Shown here: one piece after another, positions 47,270 to 58,597 of the stretch
Numbering within the stretch: position 1 is the first letter of the stretch
Layout: each line of letters opens with the position of its first letter
Assembly (NCBI GenBank): GCA_031002005.1
Contig: CM061919.1
Coordinates: forward strand, 221,896,739-221,960,738
From: Vandiemenella viatica
Lineage: Eukaryota; Arthropoda; Insecta; Orthoptera; Morabidae
DNA length: 64,000 nucleotides
Direction of reading: 5' to 3'
Program-made: the position numbers and the translations under genes
The notes under the pieces: generated by a model
Seen by the model: the letters and a program-made list of their open reading frames with translations, nothing else
Told to the model about the DNA's origin: nothing
Database searches by the model: none

Positions 47270-48295
47270 CATGAACCCAAATCGTAAATTTAGGAATTTG
47301 TCTGCTTGCGTGCGTCCAGCCAAACCTAATGGTCGGAGTTCAACGAAACTAAACCTGGTAACAACATATGGCATCGGTTCACATATAAGATACTTTTTAT
47401 CCCTATAAGTTACAAAGTTGATCGTGATGCAGAGGCCAAAACCATAAATTTTGGTACTTTTGTCCGCATGTGCACAGATCAAGATTAAACTAACGAACAG
47501 ATTTCAACAAAACTACACATAGTGATAGCCTGTGTTAAGGATTGACAGCAATACCGATAAATAAAATAGCTGCCTAAGAAAGCGTCAAAACTCCACGTAC
47601 CTTGAAATGATATGTAGCACATTGAGAGTTCTGTCCGTACTCGTAAGTCCTCATGGTAATCTGAAATTATTACAATAATCTTGTTTCCATCATAATTATT
47701 ATTACGATCATCTAATATATCTCTAGAACAAACACCACTGTTTGATCAATAGTTTTTACAGCTATTTAACTTCTGTCTGTCTTTGTTGTTGTTGTAGGAT
47801 CTATTACCATGTCACTGACAGATCGAAACTGAAATACATCATTTTTTAATCCAGCTGGTGGAGGAGACTCGACGATTAACTGATATTTGGCCCAATATTT
47901 CCTATTAGGATTAATAGTAAATGTCGCTAGTCGAAATTTATAGAACTATACGTATATATATACAAAGGTCAAAATAACGACTAAATTTTTGTTTCTTGGC
48001 TGTCTGGGTGACGTCAACTGACTCTGGCCGCGGAAGCCTACGATTAGACTAAATTTTTCTTTGCTGCATATTTTATATGACGATTACTATGTGGACTTAT
48101 GAGTACGGACATAACTCTCAATGTGGCACATTTATTTCGAAGTATGTGGGTTTTTTGACGTTTTCTTAGGCAGCAAGTATCTTATATGTGAACCGTTGCC
48201 ATATGCAGTCACTATGTTTAGTTTCGATGAACTCCAACCATTAGGTTTGGCTGGACGCGTGCAGATAGAGAAATTCCTAGATTTACTATTTTGGC
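47270..48295. repeat. Fold-back repeat, arms about 200 bp
   Basis: 47,270-47,400 pairs with 48,175-48,295, and 47,573-47,655 pairs with 48,093-48,175, both in inverse orientation (for example GTTTAGTTTCGATGAACTCC at 48,218 against 47,336-47,360, and TGAGTACGGACATAACTCTC at 48,099 against 47,625-47,650). The left arm has about 170 extra bases between the two blocks. No TIR or target duplication was found, so the class is unknown. Confidence 0.65.
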
Positions 48296-48341
48296 ACGTG
48301 TTGTACCAGATCTAAGCTGGATACATATGTAATATGGAAAT

Positions 48342-48440
48342 TGCAATGTAGTCTTCACGGGTGTACCGCCGGATAGTGTTGTGGAAACACAATATTTCCA
48401 CAACACTATCCGGCGGTACACCCGTGAAGACTACATTGCA
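48342..48440. repeat. Perfect inverted repeat: 46-bp arms, 7-bp loop
   Basis: Arms 48,342-48,387 and 48,395-48,440 are exact reverse complements around CACAATA. The arm includes GGGTGTACCGCCGGATAGTG. It is followed by ATACGCCGGGAAAGTCTTC, which also follows the inverted-repeat insertion at 57.9-58.1 kb (ATACGCCGGGAAAGTCTCC). The same family is therefore present twice, here without the hammerhead-like core. Confidence 0.93.
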
Positions 48441-49974
48441 GTCATACGCCGGGAAAGTCTTCGTTCTTACAATATGGAAATTGTTCATGCACTTGTCAAA
48501 TAAATGGCAACATTGGCTTTCAATACAGTGTATTTAAATCGAACAAACTGCAACAGATTAATTTTATGATAGTTTATAGGCATAAAAATAAATTATTGCT
48601 TAGGGAGAAGCTTTGTTAACAATACTGAACTTTGTCTGACATCCAGAACCACAAAATCCTTCGATCGGAGGCAATTTTACGGGATGGCAGAAACGTTTGT
48701 GCATAATCCCAAAATAAGTCTCTCTCTTAGGGCCTTGGTTTGTGTTTTGGTTTTTCTTGTATGGCGAACACCGCCGCTACTTTGTTCAGAAGCAAACTGC
48801 GATGTAATAGGTTGTTATCCACTTAAGACGTACTAGGACTACCACCCGCTCCGACAAACAAATTTTATTAATGTTTATGTAACCAGCGTTTGTAAACCAT
48901 CCATTTGCAACTCGGTTTGAATGGGAAGAAAACTCCGATCTCTTGTCAGTGTTATGTTCCCAAGTACATTACAGAAATAAAAGTTTCGCCACAAGGTAAT
49001 ACGCTGATTATTGTGATCCTTTCTGCAATACTTTGGAAAGGTATTAAGATAATCACGTCAGTATTGAAAATATAATTCCAACAATTCCGTCTTATCGAAA
49101 ACCTTTATCTAGAATATTTATCTTGATACCAATAAATCAAATCGTTCCCGGACTTCCACGAATTTTGTTGATATCGATAACGCGCAGAGTGAAATTGACA
49201 AGGATTTTTCCAAACACTGTTATCTTCGCTTTTCGCGAGTGCAGTCATAGAGGACGGAAGCAGTCTGTAGTTCCTCTGATGTAAGAGTTCTTCTCCTAAG
49301 AAAAATTTCTGTCGGATTGGATTCCCCCCCCCCCCCCCTTTTCTATAAGGCAAAATCTTGTAGACGTCTTTCAAGCGCTGAAGTCGATGATTCCGTTGTG
49401 AGCAGTTGGTAGGCCTGCGGGACAGCTGCGGAGGGACGCACCTGCTCGCACAACTTGAGCTGTCTCCCCCAGGCTCGAACTTCAGTCCCGTTACCAGTGG
49501 ACGCGGTGTCAAATTGAAAACTTACCTGTTTTTCATCTTGTATCAGAAATCTCAAATCTTGTAATCTTTTGGCTTTAAAACACCGAGTTCAAAATATTTA
49601 TTACATTTCAGCTTTCTCTGTTCATAATTTCAAACATTCGTCCAAATTGTCATCATTTCTTCCAGATTCGTGCGGCCATCCATATTTAGGTTTATCCATG
49701 ATAGCCGGAAATCAATCCAAGCGAACGTCGCAATGTTTACTTCACGCGAATTCCTTCCAGTTTCTTGTTCCCACTCTTCTCCCACCTTTCATGGTGGAGG
49801 GGGGAAAAAAACTATTTCGACTAACTGTATTTGAGATAATCTTCTGTATATTTCCATCTTCTAACATTTCAACTTGTGGTTTTTAAATCACTTAGAAACT
49901 TGAGTTTAAAAATCTTAGTGTCCTAGATTGTGCGACGGAAATCAGCTTGAGGCTTGAATTTAGCTATAATATAT
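48441..49974. other. Spacer sequence, one weak exon candidate and a SINE relic
   Basis: On the minus strand a CAG|GTAAGT donor at about 49,526 ends a frame reading NKYFELGVLKPKRLQDLRFL then IQDEKQ. It would be a coiled-coil-like exon of about 100 nt, but the acceptor (GAACAG) is poor. 49,665-49,800 is a degenerate plus-strand SINE (CGGCCATCCATATTTAGG). The rest is not recognised. Confidence 0.25.
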
Positions 49975-51894
49975 GTGTACCTGGAGAAAACTAATCTGTG
50001 TGGATACATCAGTATGTTTCGCAGTTTACAAAATATATCCAATTTAATTTACTTATATCTTTTCACCTTTGTCAAGCAGTAAACTATTTTTTTCTTTATT
50101 CATAATTATTTTTTTTTTATTTCGCCTGTTAATAATGCGTAATTTCTATTTTTTGTTCAGTAAACTGGTTTAGATTTTTCTAGGATCCAGTCAAAGGTGT
50201 TTGTTTTGCCATTGTTACCGTAGGGACACCAAATTTGGAATAACTGGGGACTGCGATGTGATATGTTGATTTACGTTACATAGACATCATACTGACTTAG
50301 TAGGAGGCAAAAGTCTATAAGTTTTTATTTTTTTTTTTTCCACCTGTCAAACTCGTTAAGGCTGTTGCGCTGTGGAATCATACTCTATTCTATCTTTTTT
50401 TGAGCATATATTTTATACGTAAAATGGATTCTGCGCGCTTCGTTTCAAATTGATTCCTGATATAACTTTTCACAGAGTATTCAATTTTTTATTACTTTTG
50501 AGAATGTAGCGTTTCTGAAAAATCCACAGAAAACGCTAATGACAGTTATCATATCAAAATTGTGTGAAAAAGCTGTAGTAGAGAACGTGATTCATCCAAT
50601 TAAGTTGAATTCTGATAAGGCATTCTTCTCTGTTGAATCGCTCATGCTATCAGGTGCACTCCTTCTTGGAAATGGCGTCACGTACTGTCAGCAAGTTGTT
50701 TTTTGTTCAAAGTAAAATCTCGTTCCCAATCTGTAAGTTCATTTGTGGCGGGAACGTCTTCGCACGAAATGTTGCGGCGCAGTTTGTGAAGAGAAACGTT
50801 TATACAAGATAACATTCTTAGAACACTGCGGTACAATAGCGCACCGACGCCAACGTGTCCGTCAAAAAAGAGGAACCAAACTCGCCAAATACAGTGTGCT
50901 TGACGAATACTGCTTACACGATGCTGCAGCTACACAAAAGAAATAAATCTGAGTGTCCACGCCTTTCATTGTAACAATGTGTTGCTCTCGACACGGTTTT
51001 ACCTGGTTCGACTCCCTGTCGCCCCTATTATTGCCTCCCGAGTCAGTAGCGGAGCTTAAAAAAAAAACGCGTCTCCCTGATTTTCCTGCCCGGGGCAAGA
51101 GCCCCTGTTTGCCCCCCCCTCCCCCCCAAATCCATATCCTAGCCGGCATTTGGAGTTTCCGTAGCTTTTCTTTCATCCCTCATCTGGAACTCCTCATCTA
51201 CACACGCATACAGAATCACAATCATCTACAAATGCCACTACTAATCTTATTGGCTTAAGTAAGAGTAGTTCTTTGGACACTGGAAACGGCATGTGCTTTT
51301 ATTTATACTGAAATTGTTTTTAGCGCCCGTTCTGATGCTTCACTTTGTAGGCATATTGCGTTGCCAATTTCTGTTAGCATGGATCGTCGTATGATAGCAG
51401 TTGCCTAGTCTTGCCGATTATCGATTATAAAAACCTGTTAAAGTATCTTGATACTGAGAAATGCGAATTTACTGGAGTCATTTGGTCCCGACACTTGCAA
51501 CTTTGAATACTAGTGTTTGCGGGAGCGAGATAAGACGCCATGGCACAGAAGCGCGGTGACTGTTAGCACATGTGAGTAAATGTTTGCAAAGTGCCGTCTA
51601 CAGAGCATTGTCGGCTCGTTATAAGACGAACGTAGGCCGCTCGTCTCTTCTGAGTCACCCGTCAGTCCTAGCAGAGCCATCGTTTGGTTTGGCGAGAAGC
51701 CAACTGGATCGCAACAGGTGACGCTACCGCCCAGGGCGATCGTTTTCAAAACACACAGCACACTTATTTTTATTTTCCTTCTACGCTTTAACGTAATCGG
51801 CAACCAAGCTCATTAGAAGAGTTACAATAATGGATGCTGGCACGTTTTCTCCCTGCGTCGTGCAAACCTTTGTCATTTTTTGTAAAAAAATTGC

Positions 51895-51975
51895 ACTTTT
51901 TTCCCAGTGTTTGCGTTGCGTTTGCCAACGTTTCGGCACCAACCTGGAGCCATCGTCATGGCTTCTATCTATCTA
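51895..51975 (-). other. Penelope-like hammerhead-type motif (right arm)
   Basis: Reverse-complement copy of the motif at 29,600-29,700, with the same core including the A-for-C change. The change therefore predates the duplication. Confidence 0.35.
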
Positions 51976-52169
51976 CCTGGTAGCCGCCTGGTTATTTTTT
52001 GATAATCTTGAACACGAATAATAACGCCAGCGAAAAGTGTGACATTTTTGTGTCATTTTGTTTATTAAACGTGTATTTCCGGAACGGAGCACTATGTCAT
52101 CACCAGAAATATACAACGTCTTACTCAGCATAGCATAATTCAGATAGCGCTTCCTGTTGCAACCTTGTG

Positions 52170-52370
52170 ACTGAATGGTTACGTTGGGGCTGGTATTCGG
52201 GAGAACGCGCTTTCGAATCCCCATCCGGCCATCCATATTTAATTTTTCATGGTTTTCTATTCTCATTTCAGGCGAATACCAGAATAGTTCCTTTAAAATG
52301 CCATGATAGATTTTCTTCCTTATCCTCGTCCCCAGTCAATTTACTTCTCTAATTACTTCAAAGTCGACAA
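52170..52370 (+). mobile_element. SINE relic, right arm
   Basis: Partner of 29,260-29,405: GTGACTGAATGGTTACG, GCTTTCGAATCCCCATCCGG, then the body CATATTTAATTTTTCATGG and CTTCTCTAATTACTTC. Confidence 0.55.
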
Positions 52371-53219
52371 GGCGCATATCGTATTCATACCATATAAGGT
52401 TATAAGCTACTATAAATTATAAGCCTAACTTTTATGTTACTTACATTCATACTTTTTAAAAGCCACGGATTTTCAATGACCGGGCATCCAGATTTGGGTT
52501 TCCGATGGTTTCCCCAAATGACAATTGTTTCCAAGTGACTGGTCCGAGTGGATCGAAGCTGATACCTTCACTGCTTTCGAACCATCGGACTCTTTTAAAA
52601 CTGCTCTAATTTTAAGGATGGGTCGAATTAAACGTATTAGCCAATTAGACCACTCCGAATCTGGTTTGCTAATTATGTTAAACGCTAGGTTAACCTCACA
52701 GTAGGCATCATTTGTTTGAGATTGGGATGTTGTAAGGAAACTGTTAAAAACTGATATCGAATGAGTCAAACATGCTGCAAGAAAAGTGTGAACGTCGCCC
52801 TGTCTGATTATGTTTGCATTTCTTTCTGAATCTCTTATTTTAACTGTAGAAATTTACTGCAAATGGGAATAAGTCTTTATTGGAACATGTTGATGCAGAC
52901 CGGCTTACTGATATTAAAAAATTGTCTCGTTTGATTCTGTGCATTTAGATATTTCGGTTGAAGTTCTTTTAACCACGACAGAATATTGCCTTAAGATTTC
53001 CCGACATGAGTCGTGCAAAAATTCCTTGAAAGATGCTGTTTTCCGAGTTAGTAAAAAAGGTATGGTATAATTGGTTTAAATCAGTAGCGGACTGACGGCG
53101 AGGTACGTAACAGCACTCGGCGCAGTAGTGAGTGGAATATAAGATAGGGGGTGGGAGTTACAGGACTGAGTAGTGAGTTCTGAGTAGGCTTCGAGGGAGA
53201 AGTTTGTGCAAATTGTGAG

Positions 53220-53341
53220 CGGGTGGTGAAGGAATCCCCGGCCGGTGTGTCAGTGGTGACGTCAGCGATGACGCGTCGGTGCAGTCAGATTTCCTGTGGC
53301 TTATCTCGGTAGGAAGTTGGGCCGGTCTCTCGGTCAGTCGC
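53220..53341 (+). promoter_or_regulatory. Core promoter candidate with CRE, right copy
   Basis: Inverted copy of the promoter at 27,961-28,080, with TGACGTCA at 53,257-53,264 and the initiator at 53,334-53,339. The elements and their spacing are unchanged although the surrounding sequence has diverged. Confidence 0.45.
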
Positions 53342-53394
53342 ACACGGTCGCTCGGCGTTGCCAGCTCAAACACACTCTACGCGCGGCTGTGCAG
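53336..53394 (+). other. Probable non-coding first exon of the Akap200-like gene, right copy
   Basis: Mirror copy of the exon at 27,906-27,964. It has the same TCAGTC initiator, the same 59 nt length and the same GTGCAG|GTAAGC donor. No ATG occurs in it. It would splice to the acceptor at 56,934/56,935, giving an intron of about 3.5 kb. Confidence 0.5.
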
Positions 53395-53978
53395 GTAAGC
53401 AGCACCACGTGCACCTCCACTGTGATTCACACGATTTGGTATTCGAGTTGTGTGTGTTAAGGAATGTTACCACCCTCGGAACTCTTCGTAATCAGTAGCC
53501 TGTAAATGCGATTTTCTTTATTCGTGTGGTGTATTGTTGTGTGACGCTGAGACAGATAAATGTCTCCATTAGAACTGCAGGTACGGAGAGATGTTAAACA
53601 GATGCCTGTAATTTCGCTAACTTCTTCCGTTAGTGCTACTCTTTAATAATCTAAATTCAGTTGGTGAAAAAAAAATTTCTAACAGCCTAGCATGCCGTCC
53701 TAAAAAAATGTGAAAATGTGACTTATTTGTTTTAAACACGCGCTTCGTGCAGTCACGTCAAATATGCGAAACTGTGACGTTCCTTACTCTTTGACGCTAT
53801 AAGCTCCGCTTGTAAATAAACGTCTTTATGGGGTTTGAAGCTGGTGATCGCTCCCGGTATTTAGGTTGAGTTTTTTTTTTCGTTTCTGACCCTACCGGGA
53901 CGATGTTGTTACTAGTCATTAAGAATCTTTATCAAAATGTCCCTTTTTCATTTAGGCTTAATAGTTTTCTTGGGTCTA

Positions 53979-54193
53979 CTGGAGATCGCGATTCCGTTAC
54001 AACATTAGTTAATGACGTCATAATACTGCAGTCAATCGCAAGACGTATTATTTTTATGCAGTAATTCCTGTGTAATACAGCCTGGACCAACAAGAAATCG
54101 TTAAATGCACTTCCGAAAGTATTTGTAGCGGAGTCTTGCGTTTGACCACTGCAGTATTATGACGGCAGTTCCTGGCGGAATCGCGATCTCCAG
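53979..54193. mobile_element. 215-bp TA-flanked MITE (right arm)
   Basis: Partner of 27,098-27,312 with identical length, CTGGAGATCGCGATTCCG ends and flanking TA. It was present before the arms were made. Confidence 0.75.
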
Positions 54194-54769
54194 TAATCCC
54201 CATGCAGCTTTACACTATTAAATTAAGGCGGCGCCATACTAAAGTTGAAATGCGTTTTGAAATCTTGCTGCTGCATGTGTACTGCCCATCGTGACAGCGT
54301 GGTTATGTAATATAACCTAAAGGCAGATGCTGAGCCGCCACGAACGTTTACTAAAACTAAATGTTACACGGGTCGCAGTAGGTTGCTATAGCTGCTTCCC
54401 TCTTACATCATACACTATGAAGTGAGCCCACGGAATGGTAAAGTGCAACGACCCGCGCTTTCTTGTAGCAGTGAGTGGTGAAGGTTCCGCAAGCAAGTGG
54501 CGGTCAATTTGTCTCAATTTTCGCGCCTCTGCGAAAGCGTGTAGAATGTAATGCAGGTTTCGAGCATCACTAAAGATCTTCACACAGGGTAAACATTGCC
54601 TCCGCATTACGCACTAGCTGTTCAGAGATCACACGAATCTATCTAAAATATCTCGTCTCTGAATTGGCACTGCAGTGCTGTAGTCCACTACTCATTAGTC
54701 TATGGCCTGTATATACCCAACGAAGCCACAGATTTTAGGCAGACCCCAGCAGCGTGTTAACCTTGAATT

Positions 54770-54920
54770 GCAGGGACGCCGTTTCGTGTCTGGCCTCGGG
54801 AATGGACATAAGTCTTTATCATGTTATTGCCAGTGATGTATACAAAAGTGAGCAATCGCACACGCGTGGAAAATCAAATGACCGATGAGATAAACATAAA
54901 ATGAAACAAGTTGGAGCTGG
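54770..54920 (+). mobile_element. Second-family SINE remnant (right arm)
   Basis: Partner of 26,395-26,560: GGGACGCCGTTTCGTGTCTG and GCCTCGGGAATGGACATAAG. Confidence 0.4.
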
Positions 54921-56956
54921 TTGAAGACTTTTTATTGGGCCCTAGGTCCAGTCCAGTCGTCACCTGAACACGCTCTATTCTAAGCAATTTATCCCTGGCT
55001 CTTCCTCTGGTCTGTTTACCTTGTATTTTCATTTCCTGTTTCTTGGCATTCTATGGTCCCCATTCTCACAGGTTTGTATATTGCCTTGTGTTTCTCTCCT
55101 GCGAGAATCCTATTTTCACTGTGCTCCTAACCTTCTCGTTCCGTATGCTGCCCGTTCTTATAATATCTATTCTGCTTCTGAGAATTCCATTTCACTTGGC
55201 AGTATCTTGCTCATATTTTGCTATTTTTGTTTCGGCAGTATAGCTGAGAAGTGGAGTGCATTGTACCACATAATTTCCTTATCTTAGGTACGCCTTCAGC
55301 TCTTTTCTTAACAAAAAAAATTCCCCTGGCTGATATTTCATTACTTTTGGTTGAGATATCATTCTCTTTTTTTCGTATTTTATGACAACAAAACTGTTCT
55401 TTGTCCCCGTACTTTTATCAGTTATGGTTGTAAGAAAATGTGGGCACCACAAGACTTTCTCCACCTAAATGGTTGTAACCTGTTGAAATTTGAATTATCT
55501 GCTTGGGTAATTTCCCAGCTCTCATTTTACTGAAAATATATCTCAAATTAAATTAAAAATTGCGCAGCTACGTAATACCACCAGAACTGCAAAAATGACA
55601 ATTATCCACTACAGGGACCATATGAACGCAATTAGTTTCGTTTTATCAAAGATGTTAGGTTCTGCGACATCCGTCTCGGAAATGCCGTGTTTGTTTACAA
55701 CGGAAGAACGAGTGTATCGATACAACTTGGCGGGCGTCGCTGGAATACATTTACTTTTTGTTTGTAAAATTCGAGAGACTTTTTACAACGAAGAGAAGCT
55801 GAAACGACAAGATAACGTTAAACCAAAGGAATTAACCAACATTTGAAGAGGATTTTACAGCGCTGTACAACACTTAAGTTTTGGCATTTTTTTATTTTAG
55901 TTGCTGGGATTTTTCCGTAAAATGGAAGTAGTGAAAGCAGTTAATCATAATTTCTGTAGGTTAATGCCACTTCCGGGTAGGTGGACGTGCTGTCCCCCTG
56001 CCAGTAAAATACCTCGTGAACCAATCGCGACGTCTTGTTTACGCTCTATCTTTGAAACACGTAGGTAATTTTGTGATGTGGTTTAAGCCTAGCTGCAGTT
56101 TAGAGAAAGTAAGCCATTAATAGTCCATTTGTCGCGGCTCAGCCGAGCAGACAGTGGCGTGTTTATCGCTCGTGATAAGGCTTGCGGCTTGTCTAGAGCC
56201 TCAAACTGTTGTCACCCTTTGTTCCATGCAGGAATTTTCCGTTTTGCGGTTGCAGTGGAGACTGTTCTTCCTATGACTTAACGGTTCAAAGATCTGTTGC
56301 GAAACCAGGAAGTTTCTGGATATGTTCCTGGCAAAATGATAAGGGTGTCCGTTGGTTTCGTGTGTGTGAGAGATCGTTACAAATTGCCAGATTCTTCTGG
56401 AGGCCCACTGTCTTCAAACTAGATTCAGATTTTTTATACTTGTCAACAAGCAATTACGCTACTTTATTGTATTTTATTGAAATGTTATTCTGATCGTGGT
56501 CACTGTACATATTGCAATCTTGACATTTCGTTTTTGTTACAGTCCATTCCCGAAGCTTGAATAATTTCAAAGAACCGTAATACAAAATGAATTTTTGAAA
56601 CGATATTTATAGTTTCGTAGCGGATACCGGGATTTTTAATGTTCTCGTTATCTTGTGCCCTTGTTTTCACGCCACTATCGTATCGTAAATAGATTGGCGA
56701 AATTTGGGAAGTTCAAAATTTCACTAAATAGGCTAAATTGCAATAATCATAGTATCAGCTGTCAGTTTTCACTTCCTATATCCACCATTTACAGCCGCAT
56801 CCTAGCATTTCGGAGTGTGGTTGTATGAACATTAGCTTCATGCTATACACTCCTTTCATACCTTCTCAATTTCCACGGCAGTTACTAAAAATATGTAATT
56901 TTATTTTTTACAGCAGTTGAATGTATATTTGCAGGTAGTGAGGCAATCTCATCAGA

Positions 56957-57127
56957 ATGGGAGCCAGGCAGAGTAAGCGGTCTGTCGACATTACGACCAC
57001 GCCGAAGAAAGGAGAGGTGGACGGGCAGGCGCTGGACGGCCGCCTGGAGAAGATAGAGGACGGAGACGGGCCCGCCGTGAAGCCCGCCCACGCCAACGGA
57101 GACACGCACGCTCCCCCGGAGGGACAG
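56957..57127 (+). CDS. Akap200: Akap200/MARCKS-like gene, coding exon 1 (right, inverted copy)
   Basis: Inverted duplicate of the exon at 24,135-24,305. All 57 residues are identical; two third-position changes are seen, in the GGA and GGG glycine codons of the EDGDGPA stretch. The start codon, the TATTTGCAG acceptor (exon begins 56,935) and the GGACAG|GTAACT donor are all intact, so this copy could be spliced normally. Its exon 2 is not found between 57,128 and 64,000. That is not surprising, because the left copy has a 23.5 kb intron at this place. The copy is transcribed away from the left copy, giving a divergent pair. It may be a true paralogue, a truncated duplicate, or the other haplotype placed in the wrong orientation. 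Confidence 0.75.
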
Positions 57128-57917
57128 GTAACTGCCTCACCTCAGCTTGGATGCCACGAGTTATGTCCTGAATTGTTTAATTCGGTGTCCTTGGCGATGC
57201 TTGTACACACTTTACGGTAAAAGAAAAATCGCACACTAACAAACCTGGTGAGTCTGCGGACCAGGGTATGTCTAAAAATGTTGATCACATGGTTTTTGAA
57301 AGTCTTTCACAGCTGTCACCGATGGCCTTGTGTGAAACGTCGCACTATCCTGTTGAAACCAGGTTAACAAGCGGAGACTCCCAGGCTTAAAATTCGGATT
57401 CGATTCATACTGGGTGTTGCTCATGGCCAGAGGTGCAAAGTTGTAACATCAGTTTCTTCGCCGTTGTCGAGAAAATCTGCATTGGAATATTCCGTTGCGT
57501 TCAAATACTTTCTACGTTACGGAAATTTAAAGGGAGCGCGTGGCGCAGCGAGCAAACTAAAACTTATAAGCCTGTCTGCGCCTTATCGAATCTCGCTGGT
57601 GGCAAGTTTTATTTATGCATATAAGTTTTTTTAAATATCCTTTGTTGTGAAAAAAACACGATTTCGTACTTCATTATCTTGTTCGCAAACTGTTATATTT
57701 CAAAAACAGAAATTTATTGTGGCAGGTTTGAAATAGAAATATTGTTACTCGACTGTTACAGTTGGACAGATACTCATTCCCGCACCAGGAACAGGAGGGT
57801 CGAAACGAGACGCCGTCGGTTTTTCAACAGTAAAAGGAATTAAAAAAAAATTATATACATAATTGTTAAAACTAATTGCCCCGAACTATCTGTATTACAT
57901 ATTCGAATGAATGAATA

Positions 57918-58133
57918 AATCTTCTCGGGTGTCCAGCCGGATGGTGGTGTAAAAACACGACGTTTCGACAGCTAACTCTGTCTTCATCAGGTATCTGTAG
58001 TTGTTCTCAGCTGACTCTCTGCCTCGACTGACAGCAGTCAGCTGTCGAAACGTCGTGTTTTTACACCACCATCCCGCTGGATACCCGAGAATATTTTGTT
58101 TGCATCGATACGCCGGGAAAGTCTCCACTCGCA
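57918..58133. mobile_element. Inverted-repeat insertion with hammerhead-like core (Penelope/retrozyme-like)
   Basis: About 215 bp absent from the left arm, where the site reads GAATGAATGAATAAGTTGTCC (minus strand of about 23,260-23,280). Here it is GAATGAATAAA, insertion, AATAAATAAGTTG, suggesting a short AATAAA-like duplication. Inside, arms of about 50 bp (CTCGGGTGTCCAGCCGGATG and GGTGGTGTAAAAACACGACG) meet their inverted copy around a ~60 bp centre. The minus strand reads CCTGATGAAGACAGAGTTAG then CTGTCGAAACGTCG: CUGAUGA, a GACAG/CUGUC stem, GAAAC, the conserved hammerhead layout with one extra A. I could not close stem III with a proper NUH cleavage site. Confidence 0.6.
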
Positions 58134-58220
58134 CAATAAATAAGTTGTCTACAGCGATATTCGATGCGACGACGATGATCTTATGAGACAGATTTTGCTC
58201 GCTGTACCACGCGCTGCTTA

Positions 58221-58597
58221 GGGAGGGGGCATAAACCACGTAGCTCAATTTTGGTCTACTGTGAACCCTCTCTTTCTCCCACGTAGCCCTACGTGGCTTT
58301 TGCCTCTACCCCACGTAGCACGTAGCTTTTTTCCCCCCTTTGATTCCAGACTACATTTTGTATTGTTTTCTCTTGTCAGACTACTGTAAATTATATACGG
58401 AGATAATTAACTGAGGGAAATAAATATTCACATGCCGTTGTGTGTTCTGATCCTCATTTTAATTGAAACATGTTAGGAAAGGAAAGCTACGTGGCCCGGC
58501 TCGGACCCCCCCTCTCCCCACGTAGCCCAGCGTAGGCTTCCAGCCAACCCCCCCCCCCCCCCTTTTGGACCGAGCCACGTGGTTTGTGCACGCTCCC
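58221..58597 (+). mobile_element. Harbinger-like MITE, family 1, right arm only, TTA target duplication
   Basis: 377 bp, ends GGGAGGGGGCATAAACCACG and (inward) GGGAGCGTGCACAAACCACG, flanked by TTA at 58,218-58,220 and 58,598-58,600. The left arm has the intact site GCGCTGCTTATAAGCTAC (minus strand near 23,195) with a single TTA. The empty site fixes both element ends and the 3-bp duplication. Confidence 0.92.

Larger units (their letters stand above)
49981..53219. other. Upstream region of the right gene copy
   Basis: Mirror of 28,081-31,602. Contains SINE relics (52,170-52,370; 52,478-52,520) and the Penelope-like motif (51,895). It holds the empty site for the left-arm SINE near 52,730. 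No supported gene. Confidence 0.4.
53395..56934 (+). other. Intron 1 of the right gene copy
   Basis: Bounded by GTAAGC (53,395) and TATTTGCAG (56,934). Mirrors 24,328-27,905 with the same MITE and second-family SINE remnant. No separate gene recognised. Confidence 0.5.

Noticed and set aside
49105..49512. 135-codon minus-strand frame
   Set aside because: Low-complexity part from a poly(C) run, no homology, no good splice sites. The plus strand is equally unremarkable. Probably chance.
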